This document shows positions 1 to 8,593 of a stretch of 64,000 nucleotides of DNA, piece after piece. This DNA is from Crocinitomicaceae bacterium. GTDB taxonomy: Bacteria; Bacteroidota; Bacteroidia; Flavobacteriales_D; Crocinitomicaceae. Made by a program: the position numbers and the translations under genes. Under the pieces are notes generated by a model that searched no databases, was not told where the DNA came from, and saw nothing but the letters and a program-made list of their open reading frames with translations. The DNA lies in assembly GCA_030830785.1 (NCBI GenBank), contig JAURMI010000003.1:186001-250000 (forward strand), given 5' to 3'. Each line of letters begins with the position of its first letter. Positions within the stretch are counted from its first letter, which is position 1.

Positions 1-372
1 AGACTTATCCCAAATTTCAATGCGGTCGTTATAGGCAATAAGCATTACCTCCGAGACCAAACCAACGCGCTCGGTAAGCGCACTTGGAACCAAAATTCTT
101 CCGGCATTATCCAAAGCAACTTGCTTAGCGCCTTGGTGAAATAATCGGTAAAACATTCGATTCTTTGGTTTAAATAAATTCATCTTGGACAATTTCTGGC
201 TTATGCGTTCCCATTCTGGTAATGGAAACAAGGTCAGACAGTCTTCAAATCCTTTATTGAGCATGAAATCACGCTGGGAAACAGCAGGAAGTTGCTTGCG
301 CAATCCGGAAGGAAAAAGGAAGCGTCCTTTTTCATCCAATTTTACTTCAAATTCACCTACTAGTCCTGACAT
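1..372 (-). CDS. mraZ: Transcriptional regulator MraZ (partial, 3' end outside window)
   Basis: The minus-strand frame opens at ATG 372-370 and is still open at base 1, giving 124 residues that begin MSGLVGEFEVKLDEKGRF. The family has two SpoVT/AbrB-like halves. The first half is seen near residues 5-55 (DEKGRFLFPSGLRKQLP). The second is seen near residues 75-124 (ALDNAGRILVPSAL, ending IEIWDK at the edge). MraZ is a DNA-binding regulator that normally heads the division and cell wall (dcw) cluster, so mraW/rsmH and ftsL would be expected beyond the left edge. A pair of ACCAC/GTGGT repeats upstream may be its own operator. The identification is firm; only the last residues are missing. Confidence 0.93.
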   Translation of the reverse strand, partial: MSGLVGEFEVKLDEKGRFLFPSGLRKQLPAVSQRDFMLNKGFEDCLTLFPLPEWERISQKLSKMNLFKPKNRMFYRLFHQGAKQVALDNAGRILVPSALTERVGLVSEVMLIAYNDRIEIWDKS

Positions 373-404
373 AGCGTTAATAATGGGTAAAAATAGCAGA
401 TTAT

Positions 405-420
405 TACCACTTTTTACCAC
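405..420 (-). promoter_or_regulatory. Putative MraZ operator (two GTGGT repeats, 10-bp period)
   Basis: Read on the minus strand, GTGGT occurs twice exactly 10 bp apart, separated by AAAAA, about 34-48 bases upstream of the mraZ start. MraZ is known to bind short direct repeats containing TGG with 10-bp periodicity upstream of its own gene. A weak -7 like element (TATTTTTA, plus-strand 388-395) lies just downstream. Function is inferred from position and spacing. Confidence 0.4.
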
Positions 421-606
421 GGCTCTTTTTAATTGTTGATAACTTCTAACGTATAGAGCGATTAAAGGTTACATATTAACAATTATAAATAGGATAAAAA
501 CCTTGATTTTAAATGATTTAAATGTATAAAGTGGGAATTAGTGGGGGATTTATTAACAAATTGTTGATATCGCATTTTTGTGTCATGCTTATCGTGGTTT
601 TTAGAC

Positions 607-614
607 TACATTTG
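607..614 (+). promoter_or_regulatory. -7 promoter element of the EamA transporter gene
   Basis: TACATTTG matches the Bacteroidota -7 consensus TAnnTTTG and ends 3 bases before ATG 618, so the transcript would start at or next to the start codon. No TTG is found at the ideal 19-bp distance. The gap 373-617 otherwise holds the divergent mraZ upstream region and nothing else I recognise. Confidence 0.5.
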
Positions 615-617
615 CAC

Positions 618-1526
618 ATGCAAAAAAAGTCGCTTAGTTACTTACTAATCCCGCTACTCGCCTGTATATGGGGCAGTTCATTTATTTTGATGAAACGCGG
701 TATGTTCACTTGGGATGGCGCGCCTGTTTTTAGTGCTGCTCAAGTAGCTAGCATTAGAATCTCTTTAGCAAGCGTGGTTTTCCTTCCTTTATTACCAAAA
801 CTTCTTAAACACAAACAGTTTATAAAAGACCTTCCATACTTTATGATAGTTGGTTGGGGAGGTAATTTAATTCCTGCTTTTCTATTCACCTATGCAGAGC
901 AGTCATTGGATTCGGCAATTGCGGGAATAATGAACAGTTTTACGCCCATATTTACGATTTTAATTGGGTACTTAATTTTTAAGTCAACTATATCAAAGCA
1001 ACAGATTGTTGGAACGCTGATTGGATTTACCGGTATTTTATGGCTCATTTCCTTGAGCCATCCAGCTACAGGCAAATTTCAGCTTGCACCGGCACTTACC
1101 ATATTACTTGCCACACTTCTTTATGGGATTAGTCTAAATACGATCAAGCATAAACTAAATAAATACAACTCCATTGAGATTGCAACAGGAGGTTTTACCA
1201 TGGCACTATTACCTGCTCTTATTGGTTTCTACTTTTTTGATACACCAGCCGTATTCAGAAATAATATGATGGCTATTTCAAGTTTCAAGTACGTTGCAAT
1301 ACTAGGATTAATTGGTACCGCTTTTGCCGTGATTATCTTTAATCGCATCATTGCGCAAACTACTGCTGTAGCGGCGAGTACGATTACTTATTTCATTCCA
1401 ATAATCGCTGTTGCCATTGGAATTGCAGACGGCGAACGCTTCGTTTGGCAACAACTACTAGCCATGATCGTAATTATTATGGGCGTATTATTGGTGAATA
1501 TAAAATTTAAAAGAAGAAACTATTAG
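618..1526 (+). CDS. EamA/DMT-family membrane transporter
   Basis: This 302-residue protein belongs to the drug/metabolite transporter superfamily (EamA, formerly DUF6). It consists of about ten hydrophobic segments in two repeated halves. The first half opens LLIPLLACIWGSSFILMKRG. The second carries the typical ending FIPIIAVAIGIADGERFVWQQLLAMIVIIMGVLLVN. Family members sit in the inner membrane and export or import small metabolites; the substrate cannot be told from sequence. I chose ATG 618 over the longer frame from 522 because it begins directly at the first membrane segment and follows a -7 promoter motif that would lie inside the coding region of the longer form. It appears to be a single-gene unit divergent from mraZ. 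Confidence 0.88.
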   Translation: MQKKSLSYLLIPLLACIWGSSFILMKRGMFTWDGAPVFSAAQVASIRISLASVVFLPLLPKLLKHKQFIKDLPYFMIVGWGGNLIPAFLFTYAEQSLDSAIAGIMNSFTPIFTILIGYLIFKSTISKQQIVGTLIGFTGILWLISLSHPATGKFQLAPALTILLATLLYGISLNTIKHKLNKYNSIEIATGGFTMALLPALIGFYFFDTPAVFRNNMMAISSFKYVAILGLIGTAFAVIIFNRIIAQTTAVAASTITYFIPIIAVAIGIADGERFVWQQLLAMIVIIMGVLLVNIKFKRRNY

Positions 1527-1557
1527 CCAAATAAATCGTAACAAAAGCGTATAAAAC

Positions 1558-1588
1558 TTTGAGGGCTTCAAAGAAATTACTATCTTTG
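1558..1588 (+). promoter_or_regulatory. Promoter of rplU-rpmA (TTG-N19-TATCTTTG)
   Basis: TTTG at 1558-1561 and TATCTTTG at 1581-1588 are separated by 19 bases, an essentially perfect Bacteroidota housekeeping promoter. The predicted leader to ATG 1626 is roughly 30-35 bases and A/T-rich. Confidence 0.85.
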
Positions 1589-1625
1589 CACCCTATTTTA
1601 AATTAATCAATTTAATAAACGCTAT

Positions 1626-1937
1626 ATGTACGCAGTTGTAGAGATAGCAGGGCAGCAATTTAAAGTGCAAAAAGACCAAAAGGTTTTTGTACATCGTTTA
1701 GACACTGAAGCGGGTAAGAAAGTTACTTTTGACCGCGTTTTGTTGATTGAAGACGCTGGCAAAGTAACCCTTGGCGCCCCGGCTATAGAAGGTGCAAAAG
1801 TCACCGCAGAGGTTAATGACCACATCAAAGGAGATAAGGTTATTGTTTTTAAGAAAAAGAGACGCAAAGGTTACCGTGTTAAGAATGGTCACCGTCAGCA
1901 GTACACATCAATTACGATTAAAAGTATTAAAGCATAA
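1626..1937 (+). CDS. rplU: 50S ribosomal protein L21
   Basis: This 103-residue protein is the normal length for L21, a large-subunit protein that binds 23S rRNA. Diagnostic parts are the start MYAVVEIAGQQFKVQKDQ and the C-terminal KKKRRKGYRVKNGHRQQYT signature of the family. It is the first gene of the rplU-rpmA pair, with the usual bacterial order L21-L27, and follows a strong promoter ending at 1588. rpmA starts 32 bases after its stop. A long antisense frame over the gene is a shadow. Confidence 0.98.
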   Translation: MYAVVEIAGQQFKVQKDQKVFVHRLDTEAGKKVTFDRVLLIEDAGKVTLGAPAIEGAKVTAEVNDHIKGDKVIVFKKKRRKGYRVKNGHRQQYTSITIKSIKA

Positions 1938-1969
1938 TTTCCACTATGTGGAACTAAAAGTTAGAAACC

Positions 1970-2239
1970 ATGGCACACAAAAAAGGAGTCGGTAGTTCGA
2001 AAAACGGTCGCGAATCACATAGCAAGCGCTTAGGTGTTAAAATTTTTGGTGGGCAGGCAGCAATCGCTGGCAACATCATAGTACGTCAACGCGGCACCCA
2101 ACATCACCCAGGAAACAATGTAGGTATTGGTAAAGATCACACCTTGTTTGCTTTAACAGACGGTCTTGTTGAATTCCGAAAAAAGAAAGATAATCGTTCA
2201 TTTGTTTCTGTTGTTCCTTTCGAGACTACAGAAGCATAA
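1970..2239 (+). CDS. rpmA: 50S ribosomal protein L27
   Basis: This 89-residue protein begins [20 protein letters not shown], and [22 protein letters not shown] is the classic L27 signature. L27 reaches toward the peptidyl transferase centre with its N-terminus. Here the mature-type MAHKKG start is encoded directly, without the cleavable N-terminal extension known from Firmicutes. It is cotranscribed with rplU and followed 18 bases later by a strong palindromic terminator. Confidence 0.98.
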   Translation: MAHKKGVGSSKNGRESHSKRLGVKIFGGQAAIAGNIIVRQRGTQHHPGNNVGIGKDHTLFALTDGLVEFRKKKDNRSFVSVVPFETTEA

Positions 2240-2257
2240 GCGAGATTCACATTTTGT

Positions 2258-2283
2258 AAAAGCTCCATATGGAGCTTTTTTTA
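2258..2283 (+). terminator. Intrinsic terminator after rpmA
   Basis: A perfect inverted repeat has arms AAAAGCTCCAT and ATGGAGCTTTT and is followed by more T residues (2275-2282). It sits just downstream of the rpmA stop and upstream of the lnt promoter. Confidence 0.9.
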
Positions 2284-2312
2284 TGCCCTCATTATTTTCA
2301 AACAAGAAACAG

Positions 2313-2320
2313 TAAATTTG
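2313..2320 (+). promoter_or_regulatory. -7 promoter element of lnt
   Basis: TAAATTTG fits TAnnTTTG and ends 4 bases before ATG 2325. It lies after the rpmA terminator, so lnt probably has its own promoter and a very short or absent leader. A clear -33 TTG is not visible. Confidence 0.5.
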
Positions 2321-2324
2321 AACA

Positions 2325-3929
2325 ATGAAACCATTTTGGTCTTTTCTGATTTACGTTTTAGCCTCTTGTCTTTTACTAATTCTTAGTTTTCCATATACTG
2401 GAAGCCTTACGCCACTAATTTTTGTTGGATTCCTCCCTTTATTAATTTTAAGAGAAAAACTCATCTGTGCAAAAATCAAACCGTGGAAATTCGGTGTTTG
2501 GACCTACCTTACTTTTCTAATTTGGAATATCGGAACTACTTGGTGGGTCGCTAAAGCGTCTTTTAATGGCGCGATTTTAGCATTTGGAATCAACTCGCTA
2601 TTGATGAGTTTAATTTTTGGTTTTTGGAGTTGTTTAAATCGAAAAATAAAATCTAATTACACTTTTTGGCTTTTAATTCCCCTATGGATTTTATTTGAAT
2701 TTGGCCACCATCGCTGGGACCTTTCATGGCCTTGGCTCACATTAGGAAACTACTTTTCAATTCAGACCAATTGGGTCCAGTGGTATGAATGGACCGGAAC
2801 CTTAGGAGGAAGTGCATGGGTATTAACAATGAATCTTTTGGCTTTTAAAGTTTGGGAGCGATTAGAGAAAAATAATGCATTAAATAAAACCATTGCATAC
2901 ACTGCCGGACTTCTTTTATTGCCATTTATAATAAGTTATGCGCTACTTACCCAAACATTCAATTCAAACCAAAAAGAAATAAATGTTTTGGTGCTCCAAC
3001 CAAATATTGATCCATATACAGAGAAATTTAGTGCCACTGCGAGTAACGAAACATTCACCGACACACTATTAATTTTAGCAAAACGGCATTTAAAAGACAA
3101 CACCGATTTGGTGCTTGCACCAGAAACAGCGCTGCCACTTTCGTTTTTAGAGAATCGATTTCATACATTTGATTTTGGCAATAAACTCCTTGAGCAAATA
3201 GCGAAATGGCCCGTTTCAAATATGCTAATTGGTGCCTCCACTGTTAAAGTTTTTGATACAAAACAAAGTTCTGCAAGCACTCCTATACCTTCAGAAAATA
3301 GATGGTATGAAAGCTATAACTCCTCCATTTTACTTACCAAAAATAAAGACCCTCAATTTGTACATAAATCCAAATTAGTTCCTGGTGTTGAATTAATACC
3401 CTTCAGTTCTTATTTGCCTTTCTTATCTGCCATTGCCATTGAAAACGGTGGCACATCGGGGACTTTGGGCGTAGAAAAGACACCAAAGATTGTTCGCCTC
3501 AAAAGCAATGATGCAATAGCCCCTATCATTTGTTATGAATCAATTTATGGAGATTTTGTAAGAAGGCAGGTGCAAAAAGGCGCACAATTACTTTGCATTA
3601 TAACCAATGACGGTTGGTGGGGTGATACACCAGGTTACAAACAGCATTTTTCTTTTTCTAGACTACGTGCTATTGAAACACGACGTTGGCTCTTACGCTC
3701 TGCCAATACGGGTAAAAGCGGGTGTATTGATCCGTTGGGTAAAGTAGTTAAAGAAACACCATATTGGACTAAAACAGCATTTTCCCAAAAGGTAAATTTA
3801 CGCTCAAATCTAACCTTCTATTCAAAATATGGCGATTGGGTTGCAGGAATTAGCGTATCGTGGCTATTGTTTGCCTTCAGCCTTATTTTTATGGAAAAAG
3901 CCAAGAATATTCGTAATTTTCGCCGATGA
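2325..3929 (+). CDS. lnt: Apolipoprotein N-acyltransferase
   Basis: This 534-residue inner-membrane enzyme adds the third acyl chain to the N-terminal cysteine of lipoproteins. Residues 1-210 form several membrane helices. From about residue 218 a nitrilase-fold domain follows. The catalytic triad is visible: Glu267 in APETALP, Lys350 in KSKLVPG, and Cys403 in IICYES. The length fits the family. The stop overlaps the start of the next gene in an ATGA arrangement (3926-3929), so the CotH-like gene is probably translationally coupled. Two genes further on encodes a lipoprotein that would be a substrate of this pathway. Confidence 0.95.
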   Translation: MKPFWSFLIYVLASCLLLILSFPYTGSLTPLIFVGFLPLLILREKLICAKIKPWKFGVWTYLTFLIWNIGTTWWVAKASFNGAILAFGINSLLMSLIFGFWSCLNRKIKSNYTFWLLIPLWILFEFGHHRWDLSWPWLTLGNYFSIQTNWVQWYEWTGTLGGSAWVLTMNLLAFKVWERLEKNNALNKTIAYTAGLLLLPFIISYALLTQTFNSNQKEINVLVLQPNIDPYTEKFSATASNETFTDTLLILAKRHLKDNTDLVLAPETALPLSFLENRFHTFDFGNKLLEQIAKWPVSNMLIGASTVKVFDTKQSSASTPIPSENRWYESYNSSILLTKNKDPQFVHKSKLVPGVELIPFSSYLPFLSAIAIENGGTSGTLGVEKTPKIVRLKSNDAIAPIICYESIYGDFVRRQVQKGAQLLCIITNDGWWGDTPGYKQHFSFSRLRAIETRRWLLRSANTGKSGCIDPLGKVVKETPYWTKTAFSQKVNLRSNLTFYSKYGDWVAGISVSWLLFAFSLIFMEKAKNIRNFRR

Positions 3930-5521
3930 AAATTGTCTTAACGAGTTTTTTGTATTGTTTTTTTGTTTCATTTATTGATGCACAAATCAATTTAACGAGC
4001 TCAAATTTACCTATTGTCGTGATTGATACTGATGGTGTTCCTATACCTGATGAACCTAAAATTGACGGCTTTATGGGTATCATCAATAATGGACCCGGAC
4101 AATTAAACCAAATTACAGATGACTTCAACGAATTTTACGGGCAAATAGGCATTGAAAAAAGAGGGTCATCTTCAAACGGCTTTCCGCAAAAATCTTATGG
4201 TCTGGAAACAAGAGGCCCTGACTCGGTAAATTATAATGTTTCTTTATTTGATTGGCCTTCAGACAACGATTGGATACTTTATGCCCCCTATACAGATAAA
4301 GCAATGCTGCGCAATGTCTTAACCTATAAATTAGGAAATGAATTGGGCCAATGGGCACCTAGAACGCAGTTTTGTGAAGTCGTATTAAACGGGCAATACA
4401 TAGGGGTATACGTATTAATGGAACGTATTAAAACTAATCCTGGACGTGTGAATATCGATCAATTGCTATATGAAGACACCCTTGACAATCACATTACGGG
4501 GGGTTACATTGTCAAGATCGATAAAACTACTGCAGGTGGCGTAATCGCCTGGACGTCTCCTTACTTGTGCCAATCTCCAGGAACCGGACCAATAAAATAT
4601 CAAATGCATGATCCTGATATATATCAAATGCACTCAAGCCAATTGAATTATATTGAAAATTATATTACGGATTGGGAAGATGCGCTCAAAAGTCCAAATT
4701 TCACCGATCCCGTTGTTGGTTATAAACCCTACATTGATGTGGGTTCATTTATAGATTATTTTTTAATGACAGAAATTTCAAAAAACGTAGACGGGTACCG
4801 AATTTCAACGTTTCTTCATAAAAAACGGTTCAGCGAGGGGGGAAAGTTGGTAGCTGGTCCTCTTTGGGACTACAATATTGCATGGGGCAATGCCAATTAT
4901 TGCCAAGGCGGCAACACAAATGGATGGGAAATTAATTTCAATAGTATTTGTGGAGGGAGTGGCGGCCTTCAGAATCCATTTTGGTGGAAGCGCATGTTAG
5001 AAGATGAATTGTTCGCAAATGAAGTGAACTGCAGGTGGACAAACCTAAGGCAGAATATTTTTAGTGATACGGCTATATTAAATTATATCGATTCAATGGC
5101 GATTATTCTTGCTGAACCTGCAAATCGCCATTATCAAAAATGGCCCATATTGGGAGCCTATGTTTGGCCCAATAATTATATTGGTCAAACCTTTCAAGAC
5201 GAAATTGATTTTCTCAAGACATGGATTACAAATAGAATGGCGTGGATGGACGCCAATATGTTCGGAACCTGTACAGCAAACTTATCAAATGAAATTGAAG
5301 AACAAATAAATATTTATCCAAACCCCGCCAAAGATATACTACATATATCGGGTTTAAAAGCACAAGGCCAATTACAAATTTTAGACCTATCAGGCCATGT
5401 AGTCAAAACTTTATTCTACAATTCTCCGAATTTAGACCTTCAAATGGACTTTTTACAACAGGGTATTTATTTTATTTCAGAACCAAATAAAGGCATTCAT
5501 GAAAAAATTATCAAACAATAA
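3926..5521 (+). CDS. CotH kinase-like protein with T9SS type-A sorting domain
   Basis: This 531-residue protein starts with a signal peptide (MKIVLTSFLYCFFVSFIDAQ). The CotH-like domain spans roughly residues 60-400. Motifs include SYGLETRG, the NDWILYAPYTDKAMLRN segment, NGQYIGVYVLMERIK, GGYIVKIDK, and GPLWDYNIAWGN with a likely metal-binding Asp315-x-Asn317. CotH proteins have an atypical protein-kinase fold, and those of Bacillus phosphorylate spore-coat proteins; the substrate here is unknown. The last 75 residues (IYPNPAKDILHISG ... GIYFISE ... KIIKQ) form a T9SS sorting domain, so the protein is predicted to be exported and surface-anchored or released. It overlaps lnt upstream by 4 bases and the next lipoprotein gene by 23. 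Confidence 0.88.
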   Translation: MKIVLTSFLYCFFVSFIDAQINLTSSNLPIVVIDTDGVPIPDEPKIDGFMGIINNGPGQLNQITDDFNEFYGQIGIEKRGSSSNGFPQKSYGLETRGPDSVNYNVSLFDWPSDNDWILYAPYTDKAMLRNVLTYKLGNELGQWAPRTQFCEVVLNGQYIGVYVLMERIKTNPGRVNIDQLLYEDTLDNHITGGYIVKIDKTTAGGVIAWTSPYLCQSPGTGPIKYQMHDPDIYQMHSSQLNYIENYITDWEDALKSPNFTDPVVGYKPYIDVGSFIDYFLMTEISKNVDGYRISTFLHKKRFSEGGKLVAGPLWDYNIAWGNANYCQGGNTNGWEINFNSICGGSGGLQNPFWWKRMLEDELFANEVNCRWTNLRQNIFSDTAILNYIDSMAIILAEPANRHYQKWPILGAYVWPNNYIGQTFQDEIDFLKTWITNRMAWMDANMFGTCTANLSNEIEEQINIYPNPAKDILHISGLKAQGQLQILDLSGHVVKTLFYNSPNLDLQMDFLQQGIYFISEPNKGIHEKIIKQ

Positions 5522-6278
5522 ACGCATAGGGCTATTGCTTCTCACAATGATTTTTTTAACTGCTTCTTGCATTAAAAAAATCCCTGGTCCGGGTGGCTCT
5601 TCTGCAATAAAAGGAGTGATAACTGGTAAAGAATTCAAAGCTGGTGAATTAGAAATTCAACAAATTACCTTTACCAACGGTGCGCAACTTGAACATGGTG
5701 ATTATTTCTTGCTAAATAAAGTAACAGGAAATAGTAACTATTACATCTATTTTAAAAATCCCAATTGGGTTTCACCTGCTGATCCAGCGCTAGATGGCCG
5801 TATTGGGTTGGAAGTGGTATTCAATTACAGCGACTCTAATACCGAGATTGCCCAAGCAGTTAAAGATAAACTTGCTTCACTCGGTGTACTTCAATTTACA
5901 ATGTTACTCAATCAGGATATTTTAACGCTTACCTATAAATCAAGAGAAAACATTACAGACCCAGATAACGGCACAACTAACTTTGCAATGGATGTTGTCA
6001 ATCAGGGAAGCGCAGATTTTCAAAGCAATACGGTGATTAATTTGGCCGAACAACGCGTTTATTTGTGCTATGGCGATGATGTATATCCCAGTGACGAAGT
6101 GCGAACCAATATTAATGGTGAATTCATTTTTAAGGACCTACAGCTAGGCGCTTATAAAGTTTATGTAATTGGACAATTACCCCCTATTGTAAATCAAACA
6201 GAAGAAATTAGTACGGTAGTTACCATTTCAGAGAAGAAAAGCATAACTGATATCGGGCAATTGCAAATTTGGTACTGA
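5499..6278 (+). CDS. Predicted lipoprotein of unknown function
   Basis: This 259-residue protein has a lipoprotein signal peptide with lipobox LTASC, lipidated Cys at residue 24. The middle part (about 35-170) resembles no family I recognise. Residues about 180-255 look like a carboxypeptidase-regulatory-type beta-sandwich (EQRVYLCYGDDVYPSD, then TNINGEFIFKDLQLGAYKVYV). ATG 5499 lies inside the end of the CotH-like gene, and the stop shares bases with the next start (TGATG at 6276-6280), so the three genes CotH, lipoprotein and DUF2490 look like one translationally coupled unit. A structural or accessory cell-envelope role is only inferred from context. Confidence 0.85.
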   Translation: MKKLSNNKRIGLLLLTMIFLTASCIKKIPGPGGSSAIKGVITGKEFKAGELEIQQITFTNGAQLEHGDYFLLNKVTGNSNYYIYFKNPNWVSPADPALDGRIGLEVVFNYSDSNTEIAQAVKDKLASLGVLQFTMLLNQDILTLTYKSRENITDPDNGTTNFAMDVVNQGSADFQSNTVINLAEQRVYLCYGDDVYPSDEVRTNINGEFIFKDLQLGAYKVYVIGQLPPIVNQTEEISTVVTISEKKSITDIGQLQIWY

Positions 6279-6958
6279 TGCGCTCATTTCTAATTTCATT
6301 GCTATTAATTTATGGGAAGATAAATGCGCAACAATGTGTATGGACAGATGCGGCCCTTTCTCAAAAATGGAATAAAACACAAAAATCAGATTTAGAACTA
6401 GGATACAGAAGTACCTTATTAGATGGTTTTGATCGTGCATATTTAGACATGTCACATCAAACTAAGATTTCAAAATGGATGAATATTTCTGGTGTTTGCC
6501 GCTTAGGTTTGAATGACCAATCAAAACAGTTGAGTTTCGACAGACAATTGATGACCCTCAGAACCCAAATAGGATTTGAGATTTCTATTTTGCCGCTTTT
6601 AAAAATTCGTTCCAAAAAACTAGATATTAGTTGGCAAAGCCGTCAACAATTTCTTTGGGAACAAAACAAACCAATGGAAAGTATGTGGAGAAATAAATTT
6701 TCTATTGGCTATAATATTCGTCGCAATCCATTCACTCCCCAGTTCAGCGCAGAGTATTTTTATTTATGGAATGCTGGTTTGGTTTATACCCCTTCTGAAG
6801 TTTTGAGCTATAGTGCCGGAGTGCAATGGCGCTTTTTTGCTGGAGGTCAAATTGCATTAAATGATCAACAAGACATTAAATTGCTAGTAGGCTATAGGAT
6901 AAAATCTGATCAAGAACAAATACTTTATCGCATATCTTATTCATATAAACTAGATTAA
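6278..6958 (+). CDS. DUF2490-like outer-membrane beta-barrel protein
   Basis: This protein has 226 residues from ATG 6278. The longer frame from 6269 uses TTG inside the preceding gene and is less likely. A signal peptide (MRSFLISLLLIYGKINAQQ) is followed by alternating hydrophobic/polar strands such as KSDLELGYRSTLLDGF, MTLRTQIGFEISILPLLKI and IKLLVGYRIKSDQEQILYRISYSYKLD. The ending on alternating aromatic/hydrophobic residues is typical of small outer-membrane barrels. The pattern matches Bacteroidota DUF2490 proteins, whose function is not established. It is the last gene of the lnt-CotH unit and is followed directly by a shared terminator. Confidence 0.8.
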   Translation: MRSFLISLLLIYGKINAQQCVWTDAALSQKWNKTQKSDLELGYRSTLLDGFDRAYLDMSHQTKISKWMNISGVCRLGLNDQSKQLSFDRQLMTLRTQIGFEISILPLLKIRSKKLDISWQSRQQFLWEQNKPMESMWRNKFSIGYNIRRNPFTPQFSAEYFYLWNAGLVYTPSEVLSYSAGVQWRFFAGGQIALNDQQDIKLLVGYRIKSDQEQILYRISYSYKLD

Positions 6959-6963
6959 ATAAA

Positions 6964-6993
6964 AAAGGGGGTAATAGTAATACTCCCCCCTTT
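6964..6993. terminator. Bidirectional terminator between the DUF2490 gene and susD
   Basis: AAAGGGGG at 6964-6971 pairs with CCCCCTTT around 6986-6993, and an inner GTA/TAC extends the stem. The A-run on the left and T-run on the right let it serve both the plus-strand operon ending at 6958 and the minus-strand operon ending at 7015. Confidence 0.8.
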
Positions 6994-7014
6994 CATCAAT
7001 CAACAATTGTATTA

Positions 7015-8583
7015 TTAATAACCCTGATTTTGCTGCAAATTCGGATTCAAGACAATATCCGAAGTTGGTATGGGATATAAATTATATTTTGAAGAAATTC
7101 CTATGCCAGCCACATCATTGCCTTTAAATGGCCAAACATAGTCTCCACTTGTAAACAGATCAAAACGAATTAAATCTGTTCGACGCGTACATTCCCAATT
7201 AAGCTCACGAGCACGCTCATCCAAGAAATCTTGCAAAACTAGACTTGAATAATTATGCGAAGCATCGCCATAAGCGCGTTCACGAATTTTATTCATATAA
7301 GTTAGGGCTGTAGATTCATCGCCAGAGCGGAATTTTGCTTCGGCATACATCAAAAATACATCCGCTAAACGAAACATTGGAAAATCTACGTCTACATGAG
7401 CAGTAGTTGCATTGTTAGAGCCATTAAGACCGTCTTTGGTTTTGTTTTTGTACTTAGGGTTGCCATAACCTTGAATAAAGGTGCTCATTGATGTTATTTC
7501 GAGCTGCTGACCATCGGTATAAAACAACCAACGCGAATCTAATGTAGAATCAACGAATTTTTCAACAAAGGGCCCTGTTGCCCTATTTCCTGCCCATTTG
7601 CCATTTACGCCATAATCTGCGGCCACCATTGAGCCGCCAAGAGCAGAGCAAATCATAAACGTTGTACCACCCCAAGTTTGAGCGTAAAGACCATCATAAA
7701 CAATTGGAAAAATAATTTCCGGTGAAGTGTGATTATCTGCCAAGAATAAATCTTGATAAACATCATCTAATTGGAAAACATTGGTATTGATTATTTTCTC
7801 ACAATAGGTTGCGCAATCAGTATTGCGTTCCGTTCCTGTATATACTTTTGCATTTAAGTACATTTTTGCAAGCAAAGCATGCGCAGCACTTTGCGACGCC
7901 CTACCATAAGCAACAGCACCTGCCGGTGTGAGGTCGTTTTCAATTGCTTTGAGCTCTGATTCAATGTAGTCAAATAAATCAGCACGCTGAATTTGATTTG
8001 GGGTAAAAGCGCCAACGCGATCTTCTTCTGTGACGAAAGGTACATTACCAAAAAGATCCATTGCATGATAATAGGCCAATGCACGTAAAAAACGTGCTTC
8101 ATTACGCATGGTCACTATAGATGATACTTCTCCACTAGAAAACCCTCTTTCATTGAGTTTTTCATCACGCGATTGCCAAATAAATTCGTTGCAGAGCGTA
8201 ATTTGATAAAATATACGATAGTACATACCTTTTACCCAAACATTGTCTGCATTCCACTCCGACTTATTCAAATCTGGAATTCCTGGGTCATTCCAACCGC
8301 AAATAGCTTCGTCGGTAGGCAATTCTTGCATATTCCAAAGCACACGCACATAAGCAGAGAAGCCTTCGTCGATACCTGCAATATCCGCCTGCCCTGCAGG
8401 ACCTTGATTACCAGTCATGGACATTCCAGTATATAATTTTGCCAATACTTTTATGTAATTATCTGCATCGCTATAAACGGCCTCTGCATTGAGCCCGTAG
8501 CGTGGCGACTGATTTAAATTTTTACCACAAGCTCCAATTAATAAAAAGCTTGCAATGATGCTATATGTGAAAATTCTTTTCAT
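7015..8583 (-). CDS. susD: SusD/RagB-family glycan-binding lipoprotein
   Basis: This 522-residue lipoprotein has lipobox LIGAC and lipidated Cys19. It has the SusD organisation: an N-terminal SusD-like part with NSP..YGLNAEAVYSD-type sequence, TPR-like helices (NEARFLRALAYYHAMDLFGNVPFVTEED, then SAAHALLAKMYLNAKVYTG), and the C-terminal SusD signature MYAEAKFRSGDES ... ERARELNWECTRRTDLIRFD. SusD caps the SusC transporter at the outer surface and captures oligosaccharides. It lies 10 bases after susC and is the last gene of the locus before the terminator at 6964-6993. The starch/maltodextrin substrate is inferred from the amylolytic neighbours. Confidence 0.96.
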   Translation of the reverse strand: MKRIFTYSIIASFLLIGACGKNLNQSPRYGLNAEAVYSDADNYIKVLAKLYTGMSMTGNQGPAGQADIAGIDEGFSAYVRVLWNMQELPTDEAICGWNDPGIPDLNKSEWNADNVWVKGMYYRIFYQITLCNEFIWQSRDEKLNERGFSSGEVSSIVTMRNEARFLRALAYYHAMDLFGNVPFVTEEDRVGAFTPNQIQRADLFDYIESELKAIENDLTPAGAVAYGRASQSAAHALLAKMYLNAKVYTGTERNTDCATYCEKIINTNVFQLDDVYQDLFLADNHTSPEIIFPIVYDGLYAQTWGGTTFMICSALGGSMVAADYGVNGKWAGNRATGPFVEKFVDSTLDSRWLFYTDGQQLEITSMSTFIQGYGNPKYKNKTKDGLNGSNNATTAHVDVDFPMFRLADVFLMYAEAKFRSGDESTALTYMNKIRERAYGDASHNYSSLVLQDFLDERARELNWECTRRTDLIRFDLFTSGDYVWPFKGNDVAGIGISSKYNLYPIPTSDIVLNPNLQQNQGY

Positions 8584-8593
8584 GGCTCAAAAA

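Noticed and set aside
185..439. 84-codon plus-strand frame at the window start
   Set aside because: It is antisense to mraZ, whose minus-strand frame has clear AbrB-like motifs.
2258..2283. Perfect inverted repeat considered as an operator
   Set aside because: It directly follows rpmA and ends in a T-run, so a terminator explains it.
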